Source of the DNA: Helicoverpa zea
Lineage: Eukaryota > Arthropoda > Insecta > Lepidoptera > Noctuidae
Direction of reading: 5' to 3'
NCBI RefSeq assembly: GCF_022581195.2
Contig: NC_061479.1
Location: 2,418,001-2,482,000 of the forward strand
DNA length: 64,000 bases
Positions 1 through 12,341 of the stretch are shown one piece after another; position 1 is the first letter of the stretch, and the number at the start of each line of letters is the position of its first letter. Under the pieces are notes generated by a model. That model was given only the letters and a program-made list of their open reading frames with translations. It did no database searches and was not told the origin of the DNA. Made by a program: the position numbers and the translations under genes.

Positions 1-400
1 GCATTATTATTTACAAAGCAGGTAGGTACATTATCGATATTTAAAAAAAAACATCAAAACCAAAAAAAAGAACACAAATATTTTGATAATTTCTTGGAGG
101 TATCTATATTTTTATCTTTTTTGTGTGTCCTGCTGACAAACAAGGATTTAAAAAAAAAATTACCCTTTGGCAGTTGGATAAACAAGGCTTGTAGTGGAAT
201 AATAGGAAAAAAATACTTTTAAAGTTATTTGAACACTTCCTACCCATGAAAATATTACATTAGAGCTACCTAATGTAAAGATGCCATTAAGAAGATTCTT
301 TTCCGTAATAAACCATGGAATCTTGGTTGAAGGTTTTTCTTTATATGAACCTACTTACCCTAAGGTTATTTCAAAAAGTATTACTTCTAATTTTACTTAT

Positions 401-585
401 CTATATATATAAAAATGAAACCCGCTTTCCGTTGTCACGACATAACATAAAAACGGCTTGACCGATTTGGCTGAAAAATTAGAGGAGAGGTAACTTAGAC
501 CCGGGAGAAGGTTTTAGGATAGTTTTTGTCACCATCCGGCTACGGGACGTGGGTGAAACCGCGGGCGAAAGCTAGTACTATATAT
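401..585 (+). repeat. Short interspersed repeat ending in GCGGGCGAAAGCTAGT
   Basis: The unit opens with tatatata and an AATG-containing stretch, and ends with a GC-rich segment followed by AAGCTAGT. Related units with the same closing motif recur at about 33,855-34,070 (+), with partial relatives at 50,700-50,772 and on the minus strand at 57,712-57,910. A GC-rich 3' stem followed by CTAG resembles non-autonomous Helitron ends, but a SINE-like origin is not excluded. Confidence 0.5.
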
Positions 586-1132
586 GTATAAGTGAAGAGC
601 CATCGAAAAAATTACTCTAGTAAGCGAGTTACAACGGTATTGGTGCAAAAAGAGCGTCAGAAGGAATATAGTGGTTTTTAGCCAGCATAAGAATGACTGA
701 AGGGTCAAATTTATTAGATATAAAAAAAAAAAAAACAAATTGAAAACTTAAATTAATATTTTCCTAAATTAAAGTAAATAAGTATCCTAAATGCCGGATC
801 ACTTTTGTTATTGAGATAACCATATATTGAAACGTACAGTTAACTTAAGCTTTTAAAAAGTAAACTGTGTACTTATTGACAGGCAATATTTATTTATTTA
901 TACCTACTTCATGTACATTTCGAACAATGGCGGACTTTATTTATTTATGTGGGACAGAAACATTTTTCAAAATGAGACACCACTTGGAATTCGCGTTGCA
1001 AATAAAAACACACTACTCTTTAAAAAGTCGGTTAAAAATACGAAATCGCCAAGTTTCACTGAGATCGTAAGTAAACATAAAAATTACAAGGCGTGCCCAA
1101 ATAATTGACCATTGAACAGAATAATATGTTTT

Positions 1133-1290
1133 TAGGGTTCCGTACCGAAAGGGTAAAACGGGACCCTATTGTTTTTGCTCCTCTGTCCGTCCGTCCGTCC
1201 GTCCGCCTGTCACCAGGCTGTATCTCATAAACCGTGATAGTCAGCGAACAGAAATGTATTTTTGATGCCGCTATAACAAAAAATTTTTTT
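1133..1290 (+). repeat. SINE-like repeat fragment with GTCC microsatellite
   Basis: Starts with agggttccgtacc, followed by the aaaacgggaccct block, a (GTCC)n run and caccaggctgtatctcat. The same family occurs at 18,644-18,931 in a longer form and at 16,271-16,383 truncated by a tandem-duplication breakpoint. This copy is truncated after about 155 bp. Confidence 0.65.
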
Positions 1291-1396
1291 TTTTTTTACG
1301 TATTTTTCTTTTTTCTTTGTGTTAATGGACATATATTAACCAGTATATTAACGCATTTCATTTAATGTGATTATGAACGACACACCCGATATTAGA
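1291..1396 (+). repeat. Terminal fragment of the 'gtgtgtcgttcataatc' MITE
   Basis: The block from the tacgtatttttctttt segment to the gaacgacacacccgata terminus matches the right half of the complete element at 45,424-45,836, including the internal agtatattaacgcatttcat segment. Only one terminus is present, so this is a truncated copy. Confidence 0.6.
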
Positions 1397-2394
1397 AAGG
1401 ATTATTAAATAATTAGTCTAAATAGCAAAAAAAAAGGAAGGTCGTACGAAGAATCACATTCATCCGTACATTCCTGTATTAAAGGCGAAAGATTGTGACT
1501 TTGTGTGTATCTTTGTTACTTTTTCACGCGCAAACGGCTGAAAGGATTTAGTTGAAACTTGATAGTAACATTCAGAATAACAAATATGTTATTTTTGATC
1601 CAGTTCCGGTCAGTAGTCCCCTCAAAAATTGAGACGAACCGCCGGTCACATCTACTATTTTTATATGTATAGCAAAAGTAATATTGTATACGCACCAAAA
1701 ATAGTTTCAATATGCTAAATATAGTTTTTGTTGGCGTTATACCTAATAGCAAGATTGATTTTCTAACAACGATAGCCAAGATGAACGAATATGGCCGCCA
1801 AAATTTGACATGTAAAATAACAAATAATAATAATTGCATGCTATAGAAATAATACCCTCGATTGCAACGTTATATCTTCTTACACAGTCTATCTGTATCT
1901 CTTTTTTTTATTCTAACTCTCCTATAACGGGCCTGCTGGAAGAGATTTCTTTTGAGATAAGCTGTGCCTTTGTACATTTTTTAATACTTTTATTCTTGTC
2001 TGTGTTCTGTGTGTAACTGTGTGCATAAACTGAAAAAAATACTCGGTCTTTCTGAAGCGCTTTCACATAAAAACTGATTTAAATGAAATTGGGTACACAG
2101 ATAATTTTGAACTACTTTTTATTAGGAAGCTGGAAGTAGTAGCTGGTGACGCGGGTAGAGCCAACAGCTTGTACCTATATTTACAAAAGTGTAAAGTTCC
2201 TATTTGTTACTATCTTCTAAAATTACTTCCCGCAACACTGTTCAAGTTCAAAATGATAAATGTATACAAATGATTATGTTTCTTATCTTCAACTTAGTAA
2301 CAGCCTCGCGGGTCGATCGATCATAAGGTTAACCAACGCTTGGCGCGGCCTGCCCGTGGATGGGTGCTGACCATTTTATCTTGACGAGTTCTTC

Positions 2395-2720
2395 CGTGTT
2401 TCGAAAGGCACGTTAAATTACTGGGTCCCGGCTGTCATTTGAACATTTACGAGAAGTGAGGAGCTACAAAATATGACAACCATGTCTTACAGGGTATTGG
2501 GTTGCCCGGGTAACTGGGTTTAGAAGGTCAGATAGGCAGTCGCTCCTTGTAAAGCACTGGTACTCAGCTACATCCGGTTAGACTGGAATCCGACCCCAAC
2601 ATAGATGGGAAAAAGGCTCGGAGGATGATGGGTTGCTTGTGTAACTGGGTTGAGGAGGTCAGGTAGGCAGTCGCTCCTTGTAAAACACTGGTGCTCAGCT
2701 ACATCCGGTTAATGGAGAAA
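2395..2720 (+). repeat. Abundant interspersed repeat ('gttgcccgggtaactggg' family), one full and one partial copy
   Basis: The characteristic order is: aaggcacgttaaat, tcccggctgtcat, gggttgcccgggtaactgggt, a gtcagataggcagtcgctcc block, an agctacatccggtta block, and a tail ending gggaaaaggct plus gatgatg. A second, 3'-truncated copy follows directly from about 2631. The family is the commonest repeat in the window, with about a dozen copies in both orientations, and has no coding capacity. Confidence 0.75.
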
Positions 2721-3351
2721 AGGCTATAGTTATCTTATCTTGGGGAAACAAAGATTTGATAGCTTAACAATCGGATTTTAATCTTTATAATATAATAGGA
2801 TTAGTGTAATATTGACTGATATACTACGGTCAAAAGATCATAATATTAGTTCTGATAAGTTATCGGTATATTGGCAATTGCACCAAATACTGATAAGGAA
2901 ACAATTAGGTATTTATTTTATCAAAAAAATCGTTTCTAGTGTTGGTACCTAAGGTGATGGTGAGATTAAGCCAAAATTAAGATGAAAATTATGTATATAA
3001 AGTAAAATAAAATTTTATTGTAAAATAATTTAGAAAGATTTTTTAACATTGAACAAAATTATTTTATATTAAGTATAAGTAGGAACAGAACGGTAATATA
3101 TGAAAAAAAAGTATACAGGTAGTACCAAATAGGTAGTACCATAATATTTATTATTTTTATTAAGGTTTCCAACTGTGATAGAATTTATTAATCGGATCAA
3201 AAATATCTTTCCTCTTTATTATAGGAACATAGATTTTTAAGAATTTTATACGCACAGCTACTTAAATACTAACTAATAATTTTTTAATAATATTTACAAA
3301 ATATTTACATTAATTTTATAAATTAAAAATAAACTAACTTAGATCCAGAAA

Positions 3352-4365
3352 ATGGAGATTACTGGTATTGATAGTAACTTAAACTGTGCCTCAAATAGAT
3401 CAACCTACGAATTTAATAGATTTGGAGTTCCCCAAGGGAGTGTGTTGGGGCCACTCCTTTTTTTGATCTACATAAATGACATTCCAAAAGCAACTAAACA
3501 CAAATGTACGTTATTTGCAGACGACATATCAGTCATTATACCCGATCCTAATAATGACATCAATAACTATAAACTAATACTAAAAAGTGCAGTAGAAAAC
3601 ATAATAAAATGGCTTGCTGAAAATAACCTAACCGTAAATATACATAAAACAAAATTTATACAATTCCGAAACTACAAAAGTACACATCAAAGTTTAACAA
3701 TAGATCACTGTGGGCAAGGTATAGAAGAAGTAAATGAAACAAAATTTTTGGGTATATTATTAGACAAAAATTGCAATTGGAAAGCCCAGGTAAATAATGT
3801 GTGTACACGCATAAACAGATTTGTCTATGCCCTTAGAAAAATAAGAAAATTGGCAAGTGACAAAATGGCTTTGTTGGCATATCATGGAAATGTGGGATCT
3901 GTTTTAAATTACGGTATTTTGTTATGGGGTAATTCGACGGACATAAATAGGGTTTTGATCTCTCAGAAAAAATGTATACGAGCAATATGTGGGGTGGGGC
4001 CATTAGACTCTTGCAGGCCCTTATTTAAAAAACTAAAAGTTCAGACTGTTATTGGTCTATACATTTATGAAATCGCTGTGTTTGTTAAAAAACATGGCCA
4101 TCTTTTTGAGAAAGCGAGTCTTAATAAAAAATATTCATCAAGGGATCCCACCAGATTGATTGTCCCAGGTAAATCCTCAACTCTGTTTAAAAAAAATTGC
4201 AGTTGCATGGCAGTTCAGATTTATAATAAAATTCACAGGCATTTCCGAGAGATGGCACTTGCAAAATTTAAAATTAAATTTAAGAAATGGCTAATTGACA
4301 AATGTTTTTATTCAATAGCTGAATTTATGTCTTGTACGTCGAGAAATATAGAAAGTTATTTGTAA
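3352..4365 (+). pseudogene. Non-LTR retrotransposon reverse transcriptase, C-terminal part (5'-truncated)
   Basis: An open frame of 337 codons carries the C-terminal half of a LINE reverse transcriptase. Residues 26-45 give the GVPQGSVLGPLLFLIYIND block, and FADD at about residues 59-62 supplies the catalytic aspartates of the palm. The thumb and C-terminal region follow, with the Y-LLWG motif near residue 190. The endonuclease and the N-terminal RT motifs are missing, and the first ATG has no special standing, so this is a 5'-truncated insertion typical of target-primed reverse transcription. Upstream sequence is AT-rich and non-coding. The RT motifs and the short-repeat tail point to a CR1/jockey-like clade; the exact clade needs a phylogeny. 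Confidence 0.85.
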
Positions 4366-4618
4366 TTTTTTTTTTTTGTTAAATCGCATTTATTTATATA
4401 CATATAATTTGGTTTGTCAAATATACCTAATGACTTTGTTTTAATATTCAATATTATTTTAGATTTTTTAAATTGTAATTCCACATTATGATAATGGTCA
4501 TAATAATATTTGCATGCCGGTTAAACGGCGAGACATGTGAAACACATACCTACTGTAACATCTTGTAATACCATACCATGTTTCTAGCAAATAAAATTTC
4601 TGATTTCTGATTTCTGAA
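3352..4618 (+). mobile_element. 5'-truncated CR1/jockey-like LINE with tandem 3' tail
   Basis: After the RT stop codon a roughly 250-bp AT-rich 3' UTR carries an AATAAA-like site at about 4590. It ends in three tandem atttctg units (4596-4616) rather than a simple poly(A). CR1-group LINEs commonly end in short tandem repeats, which fits the RT type. No target-site duplication was identifiable by eye because the 5' truncation point is unclear. Confidence 0.65.
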
Positions 4619-7165
4619 AAAAAATTGATTACAAGTACCAACACTAAAGCTGTAGTTTTTCGTAGTATGTATTGTAGCATTAGGTAGGTAAGTATTTCCA
4701 TACGTAATATTTTATTACCGACATAAAAAATAGCTATAAGAACATAAAACCCATGTTTCAATGACAACTGTAAGCATGTGTAAATTGATATCGAATCATT
4801 TTAAATTCGGTGATATATTATTTATAAAGACTTTTATTTTCATAGATATTTACAGCACTTTATATTATTTTAAAAAGGTAATTAGGTAACTATTCAGATT
4901 TAAGTCTTATTTTGTCCGTATTTTCATTTACTAGGTATTTATCTTAAGCCTATTTTTAAGCGACTTTATAAAAAGAAGGTTTTCAGTGCTCGATTATCTC
5001 ATGTTTGGCAGAAGTGATTTGGCTGCGGTTTTCATTTTATATATAGAATTTGTCAGACTTTGAAGTCAATTTTACGTACTTAAGTAAATTATGGCAGTCG
5101 GTTTAATTTTTTTGTAATTTAAAACAGAACTTTAAAACGGACATTAAATATAGGTATGTATTTGTTTAATTAAGTTATCAATTTCAATTTAATCCTGCAT
5201 ATTTTAATTAATAAACTACGATTAATATAACTAGCCTATATTTTTTGACATTTGTCGTTGTAAGTTGTCTTTAGAAAATAATACGATAAATTGTAACAAG
5301 GAAAAAAAAACTAAAAGTGGGTTTATGGAAAGTTAATTTTGCAGAGTTTTTATATGTATAGATTAACAATATTAATTACTTATTGATTGTATGTCATTGA
5401 ATTAATAATTAAGGAAAGTATTAAAGTGACATTGCTTGGGTATTAAAAACTTATTAATTATTTCATTCATATTTCTGTTTAGTTTGACCCCCATTTTATT
5501 TAAATTTAGTTAATGTGCAACGATGTCGACATACAATTATTTTTTATGGATTCTTTAATAAGGTTGTTTCGTAATAAATGATTAATTGGTAAGTATGTGA
5601 ACTTGGTTATTTTATTTATTATTTATATTCGAGTAAATATTTTTGTTTATACAGACGTAAAAAAAAAATAAAAAAAAAATACAAAAAAACTGTGAAAAAG
5701 TTATGAAAAAATAAATAAATAAAAATTAAAACCCACCTTTTTTGGAATTGAAAACTCCAACCAAAAAATTAAAAACACTCACTAAACAGTCATAACAAAA
5801 AAGTCCATACACCAAACAGTTAAGAAAAAATGCACAAAAATAAAAAAAAATCGTTATAAAATGTTCGATTTTTAAATATAAATTCGAATTCGCGCGCGCG
5901 CAGCCAACCCGGCCGTGGTCTATTGCGAAATGTGTGTTTAACCTTAGCGCTTACCATTCATCTGTCATACGGCCTCTGTATATAATTTTAATCCACGAAT
6001 CGCTACTAAGATGGACTATGGTTTTCTTGGTATAAACAACAACAACATAAAGTTGGGTTAAAAATAAAATTGAAAAGGTTTTTTTTTAATTTTTAATTGT
6101 CTCTCTTGTTTGAGTAGGTACGTAAAAAAATATTTTGTGCAAAAATGTCCCCGTTTTTGTTTAGGAAGCGTAAAGTTTTATTTTCATTTTTTTATTTCAA
6201 AGAAATGTTTACAGAAAATGCCTGCTTTTTTTCGTTTCAGAGAAAAGTCAGCAAAAATTACCGTTTTTAGATTAAGTACTTGTTCTTATTTTTAATATAC
6301 CTACACAACGAAAAAGTAATCTAACTACAACTTTTTTCCATTATTTAACTGTTCATAAAAAATATGTTTTATTTTTATATCAACAATTGTAAGAAAGTAT
6401 AATCTAACTACAACTTTTTATCATTATTTAACTGTTCATGGAAAAAAAAATGTTTTTTTTTAATCAATAATTTTATTTCTATGTAAAATAAAAATTAAAA
6501 TATATCTGATCTAATTATGTTAATTTTAAAAAAGTTTTTTTTTTATAAATATTAATCAATTTAAAAAAAATAAACAAAAAAAAATGCTAACGTGAAAAAC
6601 CTCATAAACAAATAGTAGGTACAGGCTGTCATGTAATTTTATAATTATTATACCATTGTCTCGTCTCGCTGTGATCCCAAAATTAATGCCAAGGTTTATA
6701 CACACAAGGATATGCCACTAGAACGACTGTAGTATCTATCTAATATTTTACTATTCTGTTAGGATTAAAGACGATAAGAAAAAAAAAACGGTTTATTTAT
6801 CAATGTCCATAAAACCGTTTTGTAAACAAATATATCCTCCCAGGATCTTGTATTGGTATATATTTATTTATATTTGAAATTGGGCCTCTATCCCATTTTT
6901 ATCTGGGATTGATCCAGCATCTCTTCTTACATACTACATAACTTTCTTTCGAATCCTATCGTCTTTCACACAATCCATCCATCATTTAACTGATCATCCC
7001 CTTCCTCTACTTTCTTCCACGTTCATTCTGACGACTTTTATATAACGTACTTAAATATTTGTAGGTTACATCTAAAAAAAACTGAATCATTGACTCCATC
7101 ATCAGCCAATTTTCATGACGCTACGATCCTTGGAAGATGGTTTTAGTTACCTTTGATTCCATACA
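4619..7165. other. Gene-free AT-rich stretch
   Basis: Mostly A/T homopolymer-rich DNA with no convincing exon, RNA gene or terminal inverted repeat. A short CG run (gcgcgcgcgcag) occurs near 5891. Two similar segments around 6310-6420 (taatctaactacaactttt) form a small direct repeat. Confidence 0.5.
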
Positions 7166-7169
7166 TACA

Positions 7170-7391
7170 GAGGCCTCTGCTAAATTAATAATGTCAAAAT
7201 TGAATAGAAATTGTATCGCAATAGCAGTTTTAACCATATCGGGCATTCTGCTACTAATTATAAGACACATGGTTTCAAAGAAAAAATAGCGGAATGCCAC
7301 ATACGTTTCAATCGTGATTGAGTCGTGATTAGATCTTAGTCGGATGTAAATCGTATGCCGCTTAAGTAAAATTAGCAGAATCGTGCCCCTG
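7170..7391 (-). mobile_element. Internally deleted CAGGGGCCCGATTCTCC MITE
   Basis: Reading on the minus strand, the order matches the family described at 29,173-29,571: a terminus resembling ggggcacgattctgctaa, then tttacttaagcg, cggaatgccacatacg, and the final tgacattattaattta. The middle is missing, including the gaatcattttgtctgcaaat block, giving about 220 bp instead of about 400. Confidence 0.65.
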
Positions 7392-8256
7392 GTCGACCTA
7401 ATAAAAGCGTGTTAAAAACAAGTGAAATCGCAGGAATGCATTATATGCAGGGGGATATATTAAAAATCGAAAACGCAGACAAAAATTTCATGATCACGCG
7501 ACCGCTTAAATGAGAAGTGATAGTGAAATTACGTCCCTTTACGAGTAAAAACTTGATTTTCTTGTTTAAACACCTGACCTTACCCCCACTCGAAATATCG
7601 GACCATTGACCATAATGTGGAGCAGAAAAATAAGAGTTTTTTTGTTTTAAATGCAGCCAGCTTCAAACATTAGTACATTGGTAAGGCAGGTTGTCAGACT
7701 TTCTGGCTTTTGAATACCCGTAACGACTGTCAAAGATGTTCTAATGACAGCCGGGAAGCCTGGGCCCCAGCAATTTAAGGTGACTTTGACTGTTTGTGAG
7801 AAGCAAAATATAAAATGTTTTTTTAAGATCTGATAATATAAAATGATACTACGTACATCAGATTAACATCAAAAACAAAAAAAAAATATTTTGAGTTTAT
7901 CGTACAGACAAATAGATGCAGTTGTCAAAAAAATTTACACGCCTTTTGAAAGCTTGAGTTGTCGACTGCACTTGCAGCGACTGTTAATATTTATATTTAT
8001 AAAACTCAACCTTCAGTTAATTTCGGCGAAATGCTAATGTTCTTTGAATAAATAATATAACTTTAGTTAGTAGGTAAAAATAAATTATATAATTTATACG
8101 TAGGCTTGTATTTTTCAAGGCTGCTTATATTATGCAAGTAGGGCAATAAACTATATAAACTATACAAGGCCGATTTTATTTACTTAAACTTGATGTTTTA
8201 TCACATTTTTCTCATAAAACAATATCCTTCGCCGCTTAAAATCAGTCTTCCCAAAG
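7392..8256. other. Intergenic stretch, nothing definite
   Basis: Contains a diverged fragment of the gttgcccggg family around 7680-7780 (accggctgtcattag-like block in inverted order) and AT-rich sequence. No exon or RNA gene was recognised. Confidence 0.4.
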
Positions 8257-8400
8257 GGTATTGGGTTGCCCGGGTAATTGGGTTGAGGAGGTCAGATAGG
8301 CAGTCGCTCCTTGTGACACTGGGACTCAGCTGAATCCGGTTAGACGAGAAGCCGACCCCAAGATAGTTGGGAAAAGGCTAGACATATGATTATGATGATG
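8257..8400 (+). repeat. Interspersed repeat, 'gttgcccgggtaactggg' family
   Basis: Runs from gggtattgggttgcccggg through aggcagtcgctccttg and gaatccggttaga to gttgggaaaaggct and gatgatg. It is the 3' two-thirds of the family unit. Confidence 0.75.
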
Positions 8401-8803
8401 AATCCTTCATTCTTCATCTCGTCTGTCTGCGATAAACTCTCATACTACTAAACCGATTTTGATGCAGTAACTTAACATCAATTTGAAGATAGACTTATGA
8501 GGAAGGTTTAGACGTAGGTACATTTTTACATATTTTATTTATTGAATTCCTTTATAGTATGTGAATAGAATTGGATACCTAAATAAACTACGCTAAGGTG
8601 ACTTCAGAGCAATAAGGTTGTTCACCGCTAGATTTAGCCTTGCACCAAGCGCCTTTTAATCCTTGTAGACCAAGAGCCTATGCATGTCAGACATTACTTA
8701 TTTTCCAACAAATGAAATAGGCCTTAGGTTAAAATAACTTTTTGATACTGAGAAAATTATACCGAACTTTCACCACAGGCAGACAATTAAAAATAAGCTT
8801 AAT

Positions 8804-9340
8804 ACCGTCAGTTGCACAAAGCTCCATTAAAGTTAAAGCTTCTTGAAATCTATTGCTGACTCGTTCCTTGTCAACAAGATAAAAAGTGTCCGCAATAGAT
8901 TTGAATGAAGCTTTAACTTTACTGGGGCCCGATTATCCTAATTTTACAAGTATACGATTCACGTTCGACTCGGTTCGACTGAGATCCAATCCGGACTCGA
9001 TTACGATTGAAGCGTATGTGGCATTCCGCTATTTTTTCTTTGAAATAAACGTTTTTATCCCTTTCTGTCATTCAATAATGAATCATTTTGTCTGCAAATG
9101 ATTTACGATTGCATAATGAATGTAAATCAAACTACCGTATAGACCAAAATCACCAAAACAGCAGACCAATCGCAAACCAATCGAATGTCGTTGGAATACG
9201 ATTGGTCTTATATTAGTAGCAGAATGCCCGATATGGTTAAAACTGCTATTGCGATCATATTGCGATTCGATTTCTATTCGATTTTGACATTATTAACTTA
9301 GGAGAATCGGGCCCCTGGAGTTTTGTGCAACTGACGGTAA
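8804..9340 (+). mobile_element. Short foldback element interrupted by a second MITE
   Basis: The left arm (8804-8856) begins ccgtcagttgcacaaagctc. Its inverted copy is split: gcaatagatttgaatgaagc (8892-8911) plus the ctttaacttta block before 8922, and ggagttttgtgcaactgac after 9316. Removing the inner element at 8922-9318 restores a compact foldback of about 150 bp whose arms pair almost end to end. Confidence 0.75.
8922..9318 (+). mobile_element. MITE with 18-bp TIR (ggggcccgattctccta)
   Basis: Opens with ctggggcccgattatccta and closes with taggagaatcgggcccctgg, which are inverted repeats. It is about 397 bp and has no coding capacity. The inside carries the family landmarks cggttcgactgagatccaat, gtggcattccgctatttttt, gaatcattttgtctgcaaat and atgcccgatatggttaaaac. 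CAGGGG termini are common in the hAT superfamily, but no clear 8-bp duplication is visible, so the superfamily is left open. Confidence 0.8.
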
Positions 9341-9721
9341 AAAACGACGATTGTAAAAAAGATCAGTCTTAAAAAAAAATAAGACGAATTTTGATTGAAA
9401 TTAATAGACATTGGATAAGATATACGTTTTAATAAGTATGGGATGTGTTGACGATGTAATAATTTTTCAATTTTATTTCAATCAATCTGTGAATTGGCCG
9501 TCCGTCGTTAAAAAAATATCGACTAAGCAAAAACTGTGAAGATCTGCACTTTATTAATTCTGAAAAAATAAGTGGGTAATGTTTACCGGCTCTCGCAATA
9601 TCTTAGACTATAAGCAGCAACTATCAAGGACTTGTACCAGACTTTCTAAATCTAGCCTGGACGGATCTTACACATACATGTCAATGATTTCATACATTTA
9701 TAAACATACAGGGTAGTTTAA

Positions 9722-9995
9722 TAATCCTTCAATCCTTCTCCGTATGAGAGAAGGCCTGTGCCCAGCAGTGGGACGATAAAAAAGCTGTAACGTAGCTTAA
9801 TAATTCAAGTTAATACTGCAGCAAACCCCAGCCGGGCCCAGCAGCGCAAAGGCCTGCCAGGACTGCGGGATTGTTCGTGCGAGTTACCGCGGCCCTGGTA
9901 CATAAAGGGCTTAAGAAGAAACCTGGTGGGTTTTAGTCAGTAAGAGTCTGACACTCCCTCACCGCTGCTAACCCACACCGTGAGGAGTGATTTGA
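9722..9995 (+). repeat. Two LINE-tail type repeats in series
   Basis: The first (9722-9795) carries gcccagcagtgggacgataa, a motif shared with 34,660-34,740, 35,105-35,200 and, inverted, 40,441-40,545. The second (about 9827-9995) has gccctggtacataaagggc and tcagtaagagtctgacactc, shared with 11,740-11,960 and, inverted, with 62,281-62,430. Both look like 3' fragments of non-LTR elements. Confidence 0.55.
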
Positions 9996-10185
9996 TGAAT
10001 TTCCATAAAAAAGGTATTGTTCGTGGCAAACTTATTGGCGGCTTGAAATATCGTGCAAATAGGTAGCTATACAGACACTTCCCTTTGGTATCAGCGTTCA
10101 TTAGAGTACCTACTTAAATATTTATTAATTTTAATTAGGAAATAGCTAAAATTATACCTAAATGTAATTTACTTAACCTTAACTA

Positions 10186-10397
10186 TACTCTATCCACGGA
10201 AGCAAGAGCTAAAAGGTAAACAAAGAATGACACTTTTTCAAGATGGCGGTATAACCCGACCGATGACAAAATCACAGAGATATTGCGAACATTTTACACA
10301 AAAATGTGACGTTTTGTCATCAGTCGGGTTATACCGCCATCTTCAAAAAGTGTCATTCTTTGTTTATCTTTTAGCTCTTGCCTCCGTAGATAGAGTA
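10186..10397 (+). mobile_element. Complete hairpin MITE with TA target duplication
   Basis: A 212-bp element of two near-perfect inverted arms. The left arm reads tactctatccacggaagc, the right arm mirrors it, and internal blocks such as aagatggcggtataacccga pair across a short loop around 10,275. Both ends are flanked by TA (10,184-10,185 and 10,398-10,399), as expected for Tc1/mariner-type insertion. A right-half relative lies at about 59,600-59,700 in an intron of the SETDB1 gene. Confidence 0.85.
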
Positions 10398-10675
10398 TAA
10401 TTGCCCTTTTTCCTATACCTACATATTTTCAAGAACTGTCTAGGTTAGTTACTTGTCAATTTTTGGGACACCCTTTATAGTTATAACAACACACTTGATA
10501 TAACTATGAAGTCTCAAAGTCAAAATAGTTTTTTGAAAATTGGCTAATAAAATTAGCACTTTTTCGCTAATTCATAAAAACATAAAGTATAAAAACCCAT
10601 ACCTATTTCACTCTCCTAAGATAATAAATTCGTGAACCCGGATTAAAATCACACCTACATTCTTTTCAAAGCTAA

Positions 10676-10930
10676 ACTGCACACGTTAAACTGTAGGTCC
10701 CGGTTGTCATTGAACATCCTTGGCAGTCGTTACGGGTAGTCAGAAGCCAATAAGTCTGACACCAGTCTAACCAAGGGGTATTGGGTTGCCCGGGTAACTG
10801 GGTTTAGGGGGTCAGATAGGGCAGTCGCTCCTTGTAAAGCACTGGTAATCAGCTACATCCGGTAAGACTGGAAGCCGACCCCAACATAGTTGGGAAAAAG
10901 ACCTGTGCATCATCATCTGTGGCCAATGAT
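10676..10930 (+). repeat. Interspersed repeat, 'gttgcccgggtaactggg' family
   Basis: A long copy that includes the 5' part (acacgttaaactgtaggtcc, catccttggcagtcgttacg) and the gtagtcagaagccaataagt segment. It then continues through the cccgggtaactgggt block to gttgggaaaaag. The 5' part is the sequence amplified in the minisatellite at 51,086-51,735. Confidence 0.75.
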
Positions 10931-11739
10931 GATGATATCCCTATGTATGCTTAAATCTTCAAAACTATGATGCTTTTTTTTAATAGATAAAGTGATTCAA
11001 GAGGTTGGTTTATATGTATAATAATATCCATTAAATAGCATTGCACCCGTGCGAACCCGAGGCGGGTCGATAGACTAGTACTTACTTATAAATTGCTTAT
11101 GTCAAACAATCCATACTTAATAGCAAATCAGCATTATAAAACGGTTATAGAAATTCGAGGATATCTGTATTTCTGCTCTTCGTGATAAAAACTCTGTATT
11201 CGTATTCTGTCCATCAAATTCCAAAAAAATAACGACAAAAAAGCAAAAACGAAGTCATAAATCTTGAGGATGCGATAAAAATTTAAATAACAGCAAGCAA
11301 TAAACAAATTAATGGTCACTTACCACTTGTAACTTTGTGTTAAAACATACAAAAACATCAATTTTATTTAAACGGCCTTTGAGTTAATAACCTCAACCTT
11401 CAATTATTTTACTTTATTTCCTAAAAACTTGAGAATGTATGTACATCAATATACATAGCATTTTTTTTTATCCGGTTGCATCATAGAAACGTAACTTTAT
11501 GTTACTTCGTATTTTTTGGCTTACCAGACTTAAACACGACGAAAAGAAAAAAATATTTCGATATTCTTCGAATCCAAAGACTTTATGTATCATCAATATG
11601 CTCCTACCCTAATCCCAATCCATCCATCGTTTCCTTAGTTCTGTCCTTTACTATAAACGTAAGGGACATTTTGTCTTCCAGGGTTAAAGGATAGCACGAG
11701 TTATCTTATTTTAGTTATTTTAAAACTGGCACATTGTGG
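10931..11739. other. Intergenic stretch, nothing definite
   Basis: AT-rich sequence without recognisable exons or inverted repeats. The fragment near 11,045-11,080 (cgtgcgaacccgaggcgggt) resembles the GC-rich ends of the CTAGT-type repeats. Confidence 0.4.
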
Positions 11740-11960
11740 GGTCCACCAGGAACATGACGGGTTTTAGTCAATGAGAGTCTGACACTCCATCACTCTGCAT
11801 CCACAGGGGGAAGGGTTATTTTATAATTCACACCAAAAAAAGGGTATTTTTGTCACGGCCCTGGTATACTGTGGGCTCTAGCAGGAACATGTTGGGTTCA
11901 GGCAGCAAGAGTCTGATACTCCCTAACGCTACACCCACAGCGGGAGAGGTCATTTCATGA
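11740..11960 (+). repeat. Two tandem fragments of the 'gagtctgacactcc' LINE-tail family
   Basis: Two diverged units (about 11,740-11,830 and 11,860-11,960) each carry a gtgggctc or gtggggtcc block, then tcaatgagagtctgacactc or caagagtctgatactc, then cacccacag. They match the second repeat at 9827-9995. Confidence 0.55.
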
Positions 11961-12341
11961 TTTCCATTAAATATAAGGTGGGCCAATCACAAGGGTCCGA
12001 TGGGCCACAGATTGAGTATGGCTGGTCTGACCGTTTTTTTTGCAGTCGAAGTTACGTCAAAAAGTGACAGCTGTCAAAGTCAACTGCACAAAACGCAGTG
12101 GCACTATATATAATCTTTATCGTCCAGTCATCGGCGTGACGCATACGTACCTACAATGTCTGCTACACTATCTCAGTCTCGTGTCAACGGTACCTAATAA
12201 AAAGGTTAAATAAAACACAATGATTATGAAAGAGATTTATGTTAACTAATTAACATAACGTAAATTGTCATAGCTGTTATTAGTACCAAACTATTTAGTA
12301 ATCTGTGTTAGTACTCGATGATAAGAGCATGTTATTATGTA

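Larger units (their letters stand above)
1..3351. other. AT-rich, repeat-bearing intergenic DNA
   Basis: No host coding exon is recognisable here. The open frames are short, lack family motifs and lie in low-complexity or repeat sequence. The stretch contains a Helitron/SINE-like repeat (about 401-585), a SINE fragment with a GTCC microsatellite (1133-1290), half of a TIR MITE (1291-1396), a diffuse repeat near 2085-2160, and one and a half copies of the most abundant repeat of the window (2395-2720). The remainder is A/T-rich with homopolymer runs. Confidence 0.6.
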
